Shown: positions 26,193-40,100 of the stretch, piece by piece
Layout: every line of letters starts with the position of its first letter
Numbering within the stretch: the stretch's first letter is position 1
Assembly (NCBI GenBank): GCA_035041965.1
Contig: JAPYMA010001677.1
Location: 248,001 to 312,000, forward strand
Source of the DNA: Anisakis pegreffii
Lineage: Eukaryota > Nematoda > Chromadorea > Rhabditida > Anisakidae
Direction of reading: 5' to 3'
DNA: 64,000 nt
Made by a program: the position numbers and the translations under genes
Notes under the pieces: generated by a model
Database searches by the model: none
The model's input: the letters and a program-made list of their open reading frames with translations, nothing else
What the model was told of the DNA's origin: nothing

Positions 26193-26346
26193 GCATAATG
26201 GAGGGGAATATTGCTAGGCATGTTTTGGTGGCGTTCCATGAGCGAGGTAGAATCGCAAAGTGCATTGGGACCCCGCACAAACCACCCGGGTACAATTCGA
26301 TGTCACATGCTAGGGTTAGGCTCATGTTTGATACTCTTGCCTGGAA
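26193..26346 (+). CDS. Isolated exon-like frame, possible first coding exon
   Basis: An acceptor (TCACGCCAG), an ATG at 26198 and a donor (GTAAGC) bracket an open frame: MEGNIARHVLVAFHERGRIA, then CIGTPHKPPGYNSMSHARVR and LMFDTLAW. It is GC-richer than its surroundings. No downstream exon could be joined, and no family is recognised. It could be a gene start or a remnant of a mobile-element protein. Confidence 0.25.
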
Positions 26347-27933
26347 GTAAGCTCACAACTTTGCTGAGATTAGGATAAATTTGAAAATACCAATGGTGCG
26401 TGGCATGACAGCTGCATAAATATTTTTCCACGTGTTACCACACATAACACCGAAAATCCACAAGTTACGAGCATCTTCAGGTTCACTGAGTTTAGAATTG
26501 TCATGACGGAAGTTACTGTAGTTTTGTGCGAGTCAGTTTGGAGGAATTCAACTGCCGTATAGGTTGTGGTCTTACCACGATTGTTTGTATTGCAGTTAGG
26601 AAAGAAGAAAGTGAAAAACTTTTCGAATTATCAATTCGAGAAGCAATTTTTGAAATGTGCTAATGCAAAACACTTTTAGAGTTACAGCAAAATATGACTA
26701 ATATCAGCAATTATGAGTTGAGGAAAATTTCATTGGAAGATCGTTACACATACCTTAAACACATTTAAACGATTCCTGAGGAATTAATTGGATTCTTATG
26801 AAAAACATGACGATGAGACGAAGAAAAACAAGAGGAAAGTCTCGAGTAGGATGATGGATTCTCTTCAAAGGGAACAGAATTCTTCGAATTCTTCATTTAG
26901 GCCAGAATAGAATTCTTAGCACAGAATAGGACGGAACAGATAGGATAGCACAGAAAGCAAAATGTTTCAATAGCAACAGCAAAATGCTGCAAATGTCATT
27001 TAGCACAAAATAGGAATGAAGAGGCAACAACGAATAGAGTATTCATAATATGACGTTGAGTGCATACGAGAGTAAATCCTACAGTGAGATCAGTAAGCTT
27101 GCATGAGCATCAGTGTTTAAAAATTAGAGATGTGTTCAGAAAAAGATGCCGTCACTGGCTTAGTTTTTTCCTTGGTGTAGGATATGTAATTTCGAAAAAA
27201 CCTCCACCAGTTCTCCTCAGACACCACAGACGAGGTTTCACGTCAAAATCTCGAACAGTATTTGGACAGCGTTTCTGAATTTAAACGCTCATCTTTCTGG
27301 AATGGTAAATTGTTGAAGCTAAAAGTCACGTCATCCTCTTCTTTAGTGAGAGCCTTTGAAACGTCGGTTTACTCCACCCGACAGGCAGTAGGAAGACCAT
27401 CGATTACTTACAAGTTGATTAGAGTTGGTAAGAACAGTCCAAGTAACCCCCTCAAACTCCTCAAATTCAATGAAAGTTTGGATCACGTAGCATATGATTA
27501 TGAAGAGATATATTCATAACTTTCGGAAACTGTAACGATGTGAATCAGCGAAAATTATAGAGATCCGATGAAATCGCAGATACAGTGAGAATCGTTGAAT
27601 GGGGTATTGCTGTGCTCATTGGATGCAAAAGAAACTGAACTGGGTCTGTCGAAGTGACCAAGATAGAGTGCAATGCCACAATAAATGTTTAAAAGATCTA
27701 TTTCCTCCAATGTTTATCGTGATATTCATTTCATATAAATAACACAGTGAGATTACAATCACGGCACGAGCAATGAATGATAGGTGGGAAATGTATCGCT
27801 CAAAAATCGTCCTATATCGAAGATAATATGTAGCACCAAAGATCCATATCCGATCCATTTGTCAAACTTCACACACGACGTTGCAGTCCAATGCTCAAAC
27901 AGAAATGGACTTATTGTAATGATAAATAACAAT
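26347..27933. other. No supported gene
   Basis: Frames at 27060-27278 and 27262-27519 (+) are open for 70-85 codons but overlap each other and show no recognisable motif. 26790-27040 is purine-rich with repeated AGAATAGGA-like words. It may contain decayed mobile-element sequence, but I cannot support this further. Confidence 0.3.
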
Positions 27934-30900
27934 CTATAATATGTCCTCATATTTCAAGCAATGAAGGAACATGTCACAGTCTTCAACATTTATTGCAACA
28001 ACGGTGAATGAAGTTGGAAGATATTGAACCTTCTGACTGCAAATTTCAGCTGAATGTTTAAAATCATGTAAATAATTGAAAGTGTTGATAATATCTGTTG
28101 TTCTCGCTAACAGCAATGTTCCATCCTGATAATGAAATATTTTTGAATTCAAACAATTTGACTGAGCAAATGTTCGCTCATTACTGAAGCAATTTTAGTT
28201 GATAGCATGAAACGGGAAAATTGATAGCATGAACATTCACGAGTTACATAATCGATATTTGGCTGCTGCAATTTCATCTATCCAATCGAGATTTACCGTC
28301 GAGAGACAATTATACCTTCGGTAAAATATCTTAAAGAAATGATGATACCCAATAATGTTAATAATAAAGAAACCATCGAGTAGCATAAAACACCTGCTCA
28401 GTCTCTTTTCCCACACCGTCGATTTCAATTTCACTGACGGCCGGAAAATTGATCGTTTCGTTAGGTTCAATTGTAAAAACACAGATTCCCCTCTGTCTGC
28501 GCCAGGTAATTGGTGGCGTAGCCCAATCAGCGCTGAAGTATTCCTGCAATGTTAAATTAAATCAACAGCATTACAGTAAACATGATAAATGAGTCATATG
28601 ACTTCATTGCGTCGTTGATAAACGTTTCAGTTGATATCCTCGCCAGTCATCCATTGAGCAATATTCCTCAGAAGGTATCACAAAATTTTTCGAATTATTT
28701 CTAGCATAATCCTGAGCTATTCGGATCACCTACAAGAGACACGACGATGATAGCAATAAAAGCAAAAATGAAATAATTTTGAAATGAACCCGTATGATGT
28801 GATTAACTTTGAAACAAAACTAAGAAACAAACTGGAAGGAATAAACTCAAAAATATGGCCATTTACATCTGAACAAAAGCATACGAGTGACGAAAATGAT
28901 TTACTTGGATGGCGCGTTTGAAGGCCTTGATGGTTATGCGGCCAATTATCGGGATATGAATATTGAAGAAGCAGTCGGGTTTAATCATCGCTGGTAACGA
29001 TCTGTCGCTGAGTGGGTTTGTTGACATGCTTGAATGAATTCTATTTTATCGATGACTTAACCATAGCCGAGCATCTATGTCTCAAACAAGTCTCGAAATA
29101 GAACGAGATGAAACGAAACGGATAACTCTCGTAGCATTTCAAATATCGAGTTGATAGGAAAGTTCTCTTCAAATGATAGTCATTCTCGTGCTGTTTACAC
29201 ATTTCTCACTGGAACGTAAGATCTGTGCCGTGAAAATGAGACACGCATTTACTCACCATATTCACAAAATGAATAATAATAAGAGTGTAAAAGTATATTG
29301 CGAGAGATTATCCTCCAAGATTGACAAGTATCACCTGTTGTAGGATTCGTAACCCGACACGTACGGATCAATCATCAACGCTCTTAGTTTATTGTTGAAC
29401 GAATCCACCAGTTGATCCCATGCCAAATCGTTTATTGCAAAACTGGGTTTCTGAATTCCACTAAACTGAATTAGTACCTTCATGTTTTTCATTTCGATGA
29501 ACTTGTGGAATGACCTGGAGATATCTCAGCGGAACGGAGCGGATAATTACTTCATTCAAAGGGGATATCTAACAGCATTTTGGATGTTAGAGGAAGATGT
29601 GAAGCTTGAAGTATTTTGCTCATCATTTCACGGAGTTGCAATCGGAACAGAGATTGAATGTTTGACGTAAGCGAGCAACACGAGTAGTTTACCACGAAAT
29701 CAAGACACTCGATGTCACACAATTCATTCTCCTGGTTTTGATTGGCGAAAAAGTTGAACAATGTAGTGCTGTTGACGGAGCTGAAGTCACCACATATGGT
29801 GAATCTTCGAATATTCCACTTTTGTTCAGCAACCAAATTCAAAACTGCATCATTAAGAACTTCTCCGTCAAACGTTATCGTACCTTCTGAAATCATTTCA
29901 TCAACACAGTGATCAAAACATGCGCAAATATTCATATCATCAGTGATGATGAAATAATAATATTAGCGATAATGATCACAACAAGAGTATATCTCAATTG
30001 AGAAAGGTAACGAAACTTTTCTCGTCAACACTTTCAAATACAGTCGCAGTAAATAACTCAATATTCTCACATTAAGAAGTGGTATAATGCGTTAATCCAG
30101 TTTTACGCTCATCCACAAACATGAACATGAATTTCAGAATGCGATCGGAATTCAAAGAATAATGTTTATATTGAATGAATACGTCCTAATTGGAATGTAA
30201 CAATGATAACTGAACACAAATTCCCAATTTTAGAGAATCTAAATTCGTCTTTCCGAATAATTTTCGATAATTATCGGTCAAAAACCAACGAAATCCAATT
30301 TTGCAATCAGTAAATTTGCTTGTGCCGAACAGCTTCTGCATTCTTGGGCCGGAATCCAACCAAAAAATTTTGGAAGTTATTTAAGCAGCGAAAGTTTGTC
30401 AAAACCGAAAATCTGGTCGAAATTCGATTAAATTTCGGCACGGATTCATTGATCGAACTTCGATCGGTTACCATCACCGGTAAAAAGACTTGTTTTTAGA
30501 CATTATGATATGAATGCGAAATTTTGATCAGTGAAGAAAAGAGCGCACTCCAACGGCAGAAGCTATCGTTACCCGGTGTCAATTCAATTAACCGGAAAAT
30601 GCTTCTCAAAGATGACAGATGCCTCTTGACTTTGATAACACGAGATAAGTCCTTCGTTCTTCTTTTCTTCAGTTTCATTTCCTTATTCCCATGAATTAAG
30701 TACTGAAAATAATGATGAACAATAATGATAAGTAATGAGTATACTGTCACAAGTGTTTCCCTGATGAACGATAGCAGGCGATATATTCAAAATGCTTTAT
30801 AAGAACATGATATCGCTCTGGTGAACATTCTCGTGACAGAATCATTTGAATTGTACTATTAATCGAGGTTTGACTTTATTCGATTGGAAATAATACATAC

Positions 30901-31236
30901 ATAGCAAGAGAATATGTCATGAATGATAGCGAACGAATTTCAACCTTACGGCCGGAACGCTCAATTTTCAGTGCGTAAAATCGACTCCGCGGGTATTTAC
31001 ACCGATAAAAAAGAGACTTCCAATGATGACATACTGCTCGACATTGACGACGGTCCTTCAGTGGGACATACTTCCTGAAATACGCATAGTGGCAGTGAGC
31101 AGTTGACTGCTAAACTCACAATAAGTACGCACGAGAAAAGTGCAAAAAATTTGAAGCAAACGATAAGTGAGTCGAATAAATACCAAATCTCGATGATGAT
31201 TTCATCAGGTAGTTGAGGAACGTGAATTCTATTGCC
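27934..31236 (-). CDS. Multi-exon unidentified protein, possibly F-box-like
   Basis: Nine exons: 31236-31162, 30702-30573, 29886-29693, 29465-29335, 29028-28905, 28729-28624, 28543-28374, 28315-28241 and 28183-27934 (stop). They code for about 418 aa. All junctions agree in phase except 28624 to 28543, where the natural frames do not meet; a missed donor or an indel is possible. The first exon carries VPQLPDEIIIEIWYLFDSL, which resembles the start of an F-box. A basic stretch follows, then LVAEQKWNIRRFTICGDF and DIECLDFV, a pattern like the repeat region of nematode F-box proteins. The later part (EYFSADWATPPITWRRQRGI, FTIEPNETINFPAVSEIEID) is not recognised. An upstream hydrophobic frame, 31689-31483, would join in phase (MVTRIHDDCC onward) and may be a further 5' exon. 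Family assignment is tentative. Confidence 0.45.
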
Positions 31237-31689
31237 CTGTAAAATATAGAATTGCGATAAAATTTTCAAATTTCGTAAATTTTTAAAAAGATTTTCTTCA
31301 GTATTTCAAACGATGTTCTCGGGTTCTTGATGTTTTCAGGTTACAAGAAACCGTAACAGGCAGTTTATAATTTAGCTGCAATGAAATTTTTTAACTTCAT
31401 GCTTATCAATAAGTCAGCTCATCAAAAAATCATCCGATTTTGTTTTAAAAGAAACCTAAAGCTCACCATATCGCTTCTCAACTCTCTTATTCAGAATTTG
31501 AGTGACCAGTGAGAACTGAATCACGCCTGAAAGGAGCAACCCGAGGCAAGTTAGTAGGGTTGAATCAAGAAATGAACCTAAGGAAATCTCGAAACAACGC
31601 ATTATCAGCTGAGCAATCGTAAAAACATGAAACACTGACAACAAAAATAATTTTAAAACACAGCAATCATCATGAATTCGAGTGACCAT

Positions 31690-32202
31690 TTGGGATAAAG
31701 TCCCATCGTCAGATATCGCTCATACATACATCAGTGACCTGCCCATGCCAGTCATTCGGTATTCATTGTGAGAATATTCAATTAGTGTTTCATAAACGAT
31801 GCTTCTTGCATACTTCTGTCGATTGGCGAGGGGAATCTGATCGAATTATTGATGAACGAGCAAACAACAATTGCTTGGAGAGTCTTACATTATAAAAAAT
31901 TTCTAATTTCTAATCTCACGATAGATCAATTCAAGTGTCTGAGTCAAGTCTCCTCGAATAATCAAAACAACGATGAAAGAACCAGTTGCTAAAATTATTC
32001 ACTATCACGTAAACATGGAAAAATAAGGCAATGAATCATAAATTTCAGAATGATGTGGACCTGCATGCTTGGCGAGACTTTTAAAGGAACGGCAATACAT
32101 CGGATAAAGGTGATTTAGGCTAAAGCAGCATTCCCAATCATAGTACTTTTAAAACAAACCATATGGAATGACAATATCACGCAGAACATTCAACATTCTA
32201 TC
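31690..32202. other. No gene seen
   Basis: AT-rich sequence between the minus-strand gene and the MITE. No splice-supported exon. The last 8 bases form the left target-site copy of the MITE. Confidence 0.4.
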
Positions 32203-32468
32203 CGGTGGCATAGCCAAGGAGGGCAAGGCGAAAGGGACACACGCTCCCAACCTCCTGGAAGGTGGAAGAAAAGGGGAAAAGAGGTGGGAAAACAAGTGAC
32301 AGGGGAAAAGCGAGTGGGCAAAACAGATGTAACAGAAAAGACAGGTGAGGGGGGGGAAGGAGGTAAAAAAGAAAACTCAAACGAATCCACCTCAAAATTC
32401 AGCCAATTCTTTGAAACAGGTCATTTTACGCCCTTGCTTCCTTTCGAAAAATGCTGGCTACGCCACTG
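32203..32468. mobile_element. 266-bp hAT-type MITE
   Basis: The ends are imperfect inverted repeats: CGGTGGCATAGCCA at 32203-32216 and TGGCTACGCCACTG at 32455-32468. The right end read inward is CAGTGGCGTAGCCA, of the CAGTGGCG type common in hAT elements. The flanks are an 8-bp target duplication with one mismatch: ATTCTATC (32195-32202) and ATTCGATC (32469-32476); 8 bp is the hAT length. The interior is purine-rich and GC-richer than the surroundings and encodes no transposase, so it is non-autonomous. The open frames at 32190-32395 and 32284-32469 are by-products of this composition. Confidence 0.8.
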
Positions 32469-32476
32469 ATTCGATC

Positions 32477-34115
32477 ATAATATCAAAACAAAAAGCTTAA
32501 TAGGCACTTTCATTAATCTGCTCTCATCGACTGAGCCGGAATACACGCATCATCAACATTCTCTGATAACGACATCTATCACACCGAGCTTATGAATTGA
32601 ACCGACGATAACTCAACTTGAAATGCCATATGCAGAAATCTATGCAAATTTTCATGGAAGGAATGTGCTATTTTCTCGATTGAACGTAAATGCAACGCGA
32701 AAAAACCACAAAAGTATCCGTGAAAAGATCAATCCATATTTTGACACGTATGGATTAAACATTTACAATTAGACGTTGCAAGCTTTTCTTCGGAGGTTAT
32801 CTCGCCGAAATGAGAATATTCATGAAATTTAGTGACACTTATGCATATAAGATGCGATTACGGTATGATTGGACAATTTCTCGGGAAATCGAAAATATAC
32901 GTTCTGGGTCTTTGGATCTGCTCTTTGATATGCTGTTAGCAGAGCAGAACTATTCATTGTGCTATAATATTATGTAATAATAGGTAATGATTTTTTCAGA
33001 AGAAAGATTTACCGGAAACAAGTGTCGAAGGTGAGCAGCCTTATCCGCATTTTCTTCTTTTAAAAAACTTAGAAATCGGATGAATCAACGCTCTAATCAT
33101 TCTGAAAGTTTATTCCAAGTCTCACTGAATTTTGTTTTGGTTGAATTTGTTGTTCTTGTATCGTGATACTGTTAAAGAAATGTGCAAATTGATCAAGAGC
33201 TATTTGAGATACTTTCCGAAAATGTGCTGGTGCTATGAAGGTATGCAAAATCTTCCGACAACTTATAGTTTTGTGTAATCAGAGTGTCTGAAGAATTCGA
33301 GGTGTCAGTAAAGCATCATGCTTCCAGGCAATGCTGAATGTAAGAAGAACGTTCAACATGGTGATCCTGCAAATATCCATCCATGTAAATTAATCAATGT
33401 GGATGCCATATGCTGAAGGAAGCGGATGAGGTGTGTGGATTGGCTTTGTAAAATCGTCATTACACTGTAAGGTAATCAACATCCCCGACAACGCATAATC
33501 TTTTCCAAAGCTGAAAAGTCTATGTGCACAACCACTTTGTGCTCAACTCTCGTTCCTTCACCCTGAAATTTGGTACTGCTACATAAATGTGACTTTCATT
33601 TTCCTCCAACATTTTCTATTTTGAGACTGCTCAAGTTTTTTCTGATGGACATTACTCAGTACAAAATAGTTCATATGATAGAAAATTTCATTCTCTACAA
33701 AATAGTCACGGTTCCCCTATTCACTCTGCGATGCATTATCCCCCAAAACGGTCCTTTTCCGATACACTGTCGGTGATAAATGTTGCTCATTCTAACGCTC
33801 AATCACACGCTGACCTGCAATTGCGCATGCTCTTCGCTGCCTCCGCCCCCGTGCTCATACGCGTTTCTATGGCGAAGTGTGACGAGGCCGTTAGCAACAC
33901 AATTAGAGCGGCAATGTCGACGTTTTTAATTATTTTTTTGGATATCTTTCGATGATCGGAATACATTGTTTTTCGGGTATTTTATGCAGAACATTCCAAT
34001 AATGGTGTATGATCGACTACTTAAGAAAAAGCACATGTAGTGTTTATGAAGATCGTTTTGCCATACGTTATCGTTTCTTTACTTCAGTTATCGAAGCAAG
34101 TGAAAAGCAGTAATA
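32477..34115. other. Region upstream of EFTUD2
   Basis: No confident gene. A possible isolated exon at about 33000-33034 (acceptor TTTTTTCAG, donor GTGAGC) would encode KKDLPETSVE. A GC-richer stretch at 33780-33920 with CpG-bearing words may belong to the EFTUD2 promoter. An acceptor-like TTTCTTTACTTCAG ends at 34086, 29 bases before the ATG, and is a candidate trans-splice site. Confidence 0.35.
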
Positions 34116-37100
34116 ATGGATGCTGATCTCTACGATGAGTTCGGTAACTACATTGGGCCTGAACTGGATTCAGATGATTCTGACGATGAGGATACGTCGT
34201 TTGCGCAGACGCAAAACGCTGAGGAGGAGGAAAAAGAACCTGAGGCCAGTTTCATAATCTTTTCTCTTCAGTTTATCCACTGTTGATTGTGCTATCTACC
34301 GTCGTCACGGATTAGAGTCGGAAGACGACAGATTTGAAGGTACGTAGGTGCGTAAAGGATGATTTTTGGAGATATCTTTGTAATGTCATGACGCATTCCG
34401 ATCAGTTTGCTTTTCATCTTCTTATACTTTGGCCTCAGCTGAGCGTTGTATGCGAGGTTCTAACGATTAGTTCATTTATTCAGCCCAAACATTTGCCACA
34501 CCTGAGGAACTCATTCAGATTGTTCGGTTTCAGGAAGAAGAGGAAACAGTTGAGGATGAAACTCAAGCACCATCCAATCAAATTGTCTTGCATGAAGATA
34601 AAAAGTATTATGCAACGGCCATGGAGGTAACCGTTAACATCATATTGCATCCATTTCCTTATTTTTTAACTCCATTAAATTCCGAGGAATACGCACCAAA
34701 TTTCGGAATCTCGAAAACTGAATATTTTTCCGTCGAATTTATATATTGCAAAAACGCATTCTTCATTGGGTGACCGATATATAGTATTTAATTCAAAATA
34801 AGAATGGTTTGAAAATAAAGTAAACGTTCTGATTTTCAATGGATTTCAATGGAAACGTAACTGTTTCATTCTCATGTCGATCTTAACACGTCTGATTTTG
34901 ATCGAAGTAGAGTTTAGGATGAGTGTTTTTAGTTGAATACATCTGTTTACTACTGTTTAATTTCACAAAATCTGCTCTTGAAGATTTGTTTTGTGTGTTT
35001 TAGATTTATGGTGAGGATGTAGAGACAATCGTCCAAGAAGAAGATGCGCAACCGCTAACTGAGCCCATCATCAAGCCGGTCAAGCAGCGAAAGTTTCAGG
35101 TATCTTTTTGATTCTGTTCGTAATCAGTAGTAATGATGACCTGACACAAGTGCTGGATGGTTTTCGTTTCCTGTATGTCTTTAACGTTCATGTCTTCCAG
35201 GCACTAGAGCAATCACTTCCAGAAACTACCTATAATAAGGAATACTTGGCAGATCTCATGGATTGTCCGCACATTATGCGTAATGTTGCCATTGTGGGTC
35301 ATCTTCATCACGGAAAAGTTCGTTTTGATTTTTTTCAGTTCATTCAAGATTGAATTTTTCTTCGCTGAACTTATGTATTGCAAAGACGTGTTCTTCATTA
35401 GGTGACCAGTATATGGTATTTAATTCGAAATTTGCTATGAGGCTCTGAGAGCCATTTGTGGTGATCGGTTGAAACATCTTCAATGGAACCCGGAAATTTT
35501 CTGCTTGTTCCATAAATTTACTCGAAATGTCCGATGAAGTAGTGTGTTTCATTTGAGGCAAGATGTTTCGTCACTGAACTAATTTTCAGACGACTTTCAT
35601 TGATTGCTTGATTGAGCAAACGCATCCAGAATTCATGCGTGGTGACGATATCGATACACGTTTTACGGATACACTCTTCATTGAACAACAACGTGGTTGC
35701 AGTATCAAAGCGATGCCAGTTACACTCGTCATGGAGAATTCACGTCATAAAAGTTTTCTTCTCAACCTTATCGATACTCCCGGTTCGTTGAACTCTATGA
35801 TTTTCATTCAGGTTTTTTGTTTTTCGATTCAATTATCTGGTAAGTCATTGCTTTGTTTGGAATGAGTCTCTAAGCGGCCAAGTCTGTATGTAAAATAAAT
35901 GTATTCTAGGCCATGTGAACTTCTCGGATGAGATGACTGCGGCATATCGACTGAGCGATGGTGTTGTGGTTATAATTGATGCGCATGAAGGGGTTAGTTT
36001 CATCCGAAGCGTGATTCTGCGCAATTGTGTCAAATCTTTCTACATTTAATTTTGTGGAATCTAACGTTCACGGATCTCCACGTTGGAGTGTTACTCGCCT
36101 TTGCTTGGTGGTAGTATGATGCAGTAGAATTTAAGTGTCGATGAATGATGCAAAAGTGTGCGTCACGAATAATTTTCTTGTTCAGTAATGTTATCAAACG
36201 ATTTCGGCTTAGAAGGTATTATCGTCATTTTGAGGTGATGCTCCAAACGGAACGCGCAATTCGTCACGCAGCTCAAGAGCGGCTTCCTGTCGTAGTGTGC
36301 ATCAACAAAATTGATCGGTTGATTCTCGAACTGAAACTGCCGCCCACTGACGCCTACTACAAAATACGATTCATTCTCGATCAAGTGAACAGCTTACTTC
36401 AGTAAGAATAAGCCTCACAGTCTTGTTTTATTTGATGGATCGCAGTTCGTTTACATAGAAAGCAACGGAATAATTTGTCAGCGGTTTCTGAAATTACATA
36501 TGACATTATTTTAGTTTCGAACATGTGATTATCGAAATTTCATTCGTATCACAAACTTCGACCAGAGGTGTTGTGCAGTTAGAGAGCTGTGATTGAATGT
36601 GATAGTATTTTGCCTACGTAAATTTTAAATGGTGCATCGGCTCATCAGAATATCTCCAATGAATTTTTTTTTTCAGTTATGCATGCAAATGCATAACTGA
36701 AAAACAAAAGCAGAACGTTGTCCACTTTATGCGCAGCTGTCGATTGTGAGCATTTAAAAACAAAGCAGAAAAAGTTTCCTCATAAATGCCTGATGATTAT
36801 CATCATGGACATTCGTGTTGTAGCGATTGTTGATATTATTTTCATTGATAGTATTCAAGTTTCATCAATACCATTGCCTCATTAAAACTGTTCGTCTTTT
36901 AGGACGTTCAGCGACGAAGCCGAAGGTGTGCAAGTATCACCTTTACTCAACAATGTGGTGTTCGCTAGTTCGCGTTACAACATTTGCTTCTCGCTGCAGA
37001 GTTTCGCTGATTTGTATGCGGATCACTACGGTGAGTGGTCGATTACAGTAGAAGTTTTGTGGTAGAGCACTGAATTGATTCAGAATAATTTTGAATCAGA

Positions 37101-40100
37101 ATAATTTTTACAAATCATGTACAAAACAAGAACGTGAAATAAATAATCATCAACTTGTAGGTACATTCAGTGGTGTTGAGTTTGCACGACGGCTTTGGGG
37201 TGAGCAGTACTTTGATAAGAAATCTCGAAAATTCGTTAAAAAACCGCCACACTCGGGTGCGCCTCGTTCGTTTGTTGAGTTCATTCTCGAACCAATCTAC
37301 AAAATATTCTCACAGGTTCTTATAATTGTCATTAATATTATTACGATTTCATTATCAGTGATTTTGAACATCTAATGAATATGATGATAGGATCAGCAAT
37401 GACATATTCTAACAGTGATCCTACGAGTTGGGTCATTATTTCATTGGTGAGAAAAGTTTTGATTTGAAGGTTGTTGGTGATGTGGATACGTGTTTACCGT
37501 TGATGATGTCTGAACTTGGTATCAAGCTGAGTAAAGAAGAGCAAAAAATGAACGTGCGTCCGTTGGTTGCACTCATTTGCCGACGTTTCTTCGGCGATTT
37601 CTCATGTTTGTTTACTTTTTCGTATAAGTTTTTATTTGCAGTTCATATCATTTCATAAAACAATCACTTATTTTATTCACTTTCTGTTGCAGATCATTAC
37701 TGATATGAATCTGTTTTGTACCGTCAATCACTTGTCCCAAATCCATTGAATGCAGCCTAATGTTAAACCGTCCAAACTCAAACCCTATTTTGATTGTATG
37801 AACTGCTTATACTAGAAGTTAAATGGATCACCGAATAATTCAAGTATTCCTTATTCCTGAGTATGAGATGGTGGTGGTTCTAAGTGTCATAATTTTAATT
37901 CAGTATTAAATGTGGTTTATCCTATGCCGTTTTTTCACTTTCTTCAGCGAAGTAATTCGTTGACTTGCAGCATTTGTTGATCTCATAACGCAAAATATCA
38001 AGTCACCGGATCAAAATGCACAAATGAAAACTGAGCACACTTATTTGGGACCAATGGACAGTAAGATGGCTAAAGCACTTTTCAAATGCGATGCTGAGGT
38101 GAGAAACTGAAATTTTGAACAGTTGACACTTTTCCACAGAAATTCAAAAAAAAAAAGACGAGCCGAGCAGAGAAAAAAGATGAAAATTCCTGCTGTCAAC
38201 TATAACTACCCTTTTGTGGTTCCAAAAATACGTGATGATATTCCAGAGAAGGAATTGGCCTGAGTGAGAGTTTTTAATTAATTATCAGTATAGTGATGGA
38301 AGATTCAATTTGAGGGTCCATTAATGGTTCATACGACAAAGAATTATGCGACAGTTGATGCGACGTCATTCCACGTGTTTGGTCGAGTTATGAGTGGCAC
38401 GCTGTATGCTGGACAAGATGTTAGTTTGGCGAGGAAATTCTTTCGGTTGTTGCATTCGATTGTTCATGCTGATCACTGATCATACACAAGTACATTTCGT
38501 TTATGTGCATTGAAGCAGAGCATCGATTCCTTTCAGGTCAGAGTATTGGGTGAGAACTACAGTATTCAGGACGAAGAGGATTGTCGAGTGATGACAGTTG
38601 GTCGATTGTGGATCAGTGAAGCAAGGTAAAACTTTGTCCAGTTTGAAATCGGATGGTGAACAAACCATCTGATGAAAAGTTCAAACTTTGATGGCATCGT
38701 CATTTTGAATGTTATTTGAATGTTTATTCTTTGAATAGAAGAGCAGTTGATAATTGTAGATATACGGTCGAGGTGTCACGAGTACCAGCCGGTAATTGGG
38801 TACTGATCGAAGGTATTGATCAGCCAATCGTTAAGACATCCACCATTACGCAACTCAGTTTCGATGAAGATGTACGTTTATTATCATCTTTTGAAGGAGG
38901 GAGGGGGAGTGAACTTTCGATATGGAAAGAGAGTTTGTTTCCGATCGTGATTCTGTAAAATGATTTCTGCTGATACTTAAAACGGCTGTCATTGATTTAA
39001 ACGATTTGTTTAGATTTATATATTCCGACCACTCAAGTTCAACACGAAATCGGTTGTGAAAATGGCGGTTGAACCGATCAATCCATCTGAACTACCAAAA
39101 ATGCTCGATGGGCTCAGAAAGGTTCGTTGTTAATAGATAAACTCAGGATGAAATTGTCCGTATTCAGTCAATTGTTGTCTGTATTCGTGTAGATTTGTCC
39201 AGAATTGTCGTGTATCGATTTTTGTAATGTTACGTGGTGACCAGTGTTTCAGTCTTGATTCATCCGCCACCCGTACAGCAGTTTATATATTTTGCTTTGT
39301 AGGTGAATAAATCGTATCCACTGCTTACGACTCGTGTCGAGGAATCTGGAGAGCATGTGATGTTGGGAACTGGAGAGCTGTATATGGACTGTGTTATGCA
39401 TGATATGAGAAAAGTTCGCTTATTTACATCTCTCGGATAGTCTGTTATTTTCATAAGCATTTATATTGAAAGGATTACTTGTCCACCGATCTCTTAGTGA
39501 GAATGTATTGTTTCGATGCATAACGTTACTGACTGAGTCATATGTACGCACACATTTATGATACTTGCTTTCTTTACAGGTGTTCTCAGAAATCGACATC
39601 AAAGTGGCAGATCCTGTGGTGTCGTTCTGTGAGACCGTCGTTGAAACATCCTCACTCAAGTGCTTCGCAGAAACACCGAACAAAAAGTTTATTTTGCAGT
39701 TATTTGCTCATAAATGCAGTGAATTATTAGAATAAGCGTTGAATTTATGATATGAAAATTTGAAGGAATAAACTAACGATGATTGCGGAGCCGTTAGAGA
39801 AGGGTTTGGCAGAGGATATCGAAGGTGAAGTGGTGCAAATTGGTTGGAATAGGTATCGTTGCTTTTTGATTCATTACCTTATTTCGTCATTAATGTATTA
39901 CTCGAAATGTCCATTTTCTGTTTGTGATTAGATCCAGATTTTGGTTTCTCCTGATCGACAGGGCTCACAATTCTGTAAATAACTGAAATAGGTACTATCA
40001 TCTGTCAAGCTTACTGAGATTTGGTATTACTCGTTATTTTTGACGTATACGTTTCATCGTGAAAATGTGTTAGAGAGTGATTCATTACCTTATACTCCAC

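Noticed and set aside
30997..31236. Read-through of the exon as a 3-TM membrane protein ending at 30997
   Set aside because: The hydrophobic part lies after a phase-compatible donor at 31161 that leads into good downstream exons. The exon model explains more, though the alternative is not fully excluded.
32190..32469. Overlapping frames of 60-66 codons on both strands
   Set aside because: They are products of the purine-rich interior of the MITE. Both strands are open at once and no motif is present.
33731..33955. Plus-strand frame upstream of EFTUD2 as a gene
   Set aside because: No splice or motif support; it overlaps a shifted frame and lies in a probable promoter region.
35340..36384. 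Minus-strand frames opposite EFTUD2 (35340-35561, 35845-36033, 36163-36384)
   Set aside because: They are shadows of the conserved EFTUD2 exons and introns on the other strand.
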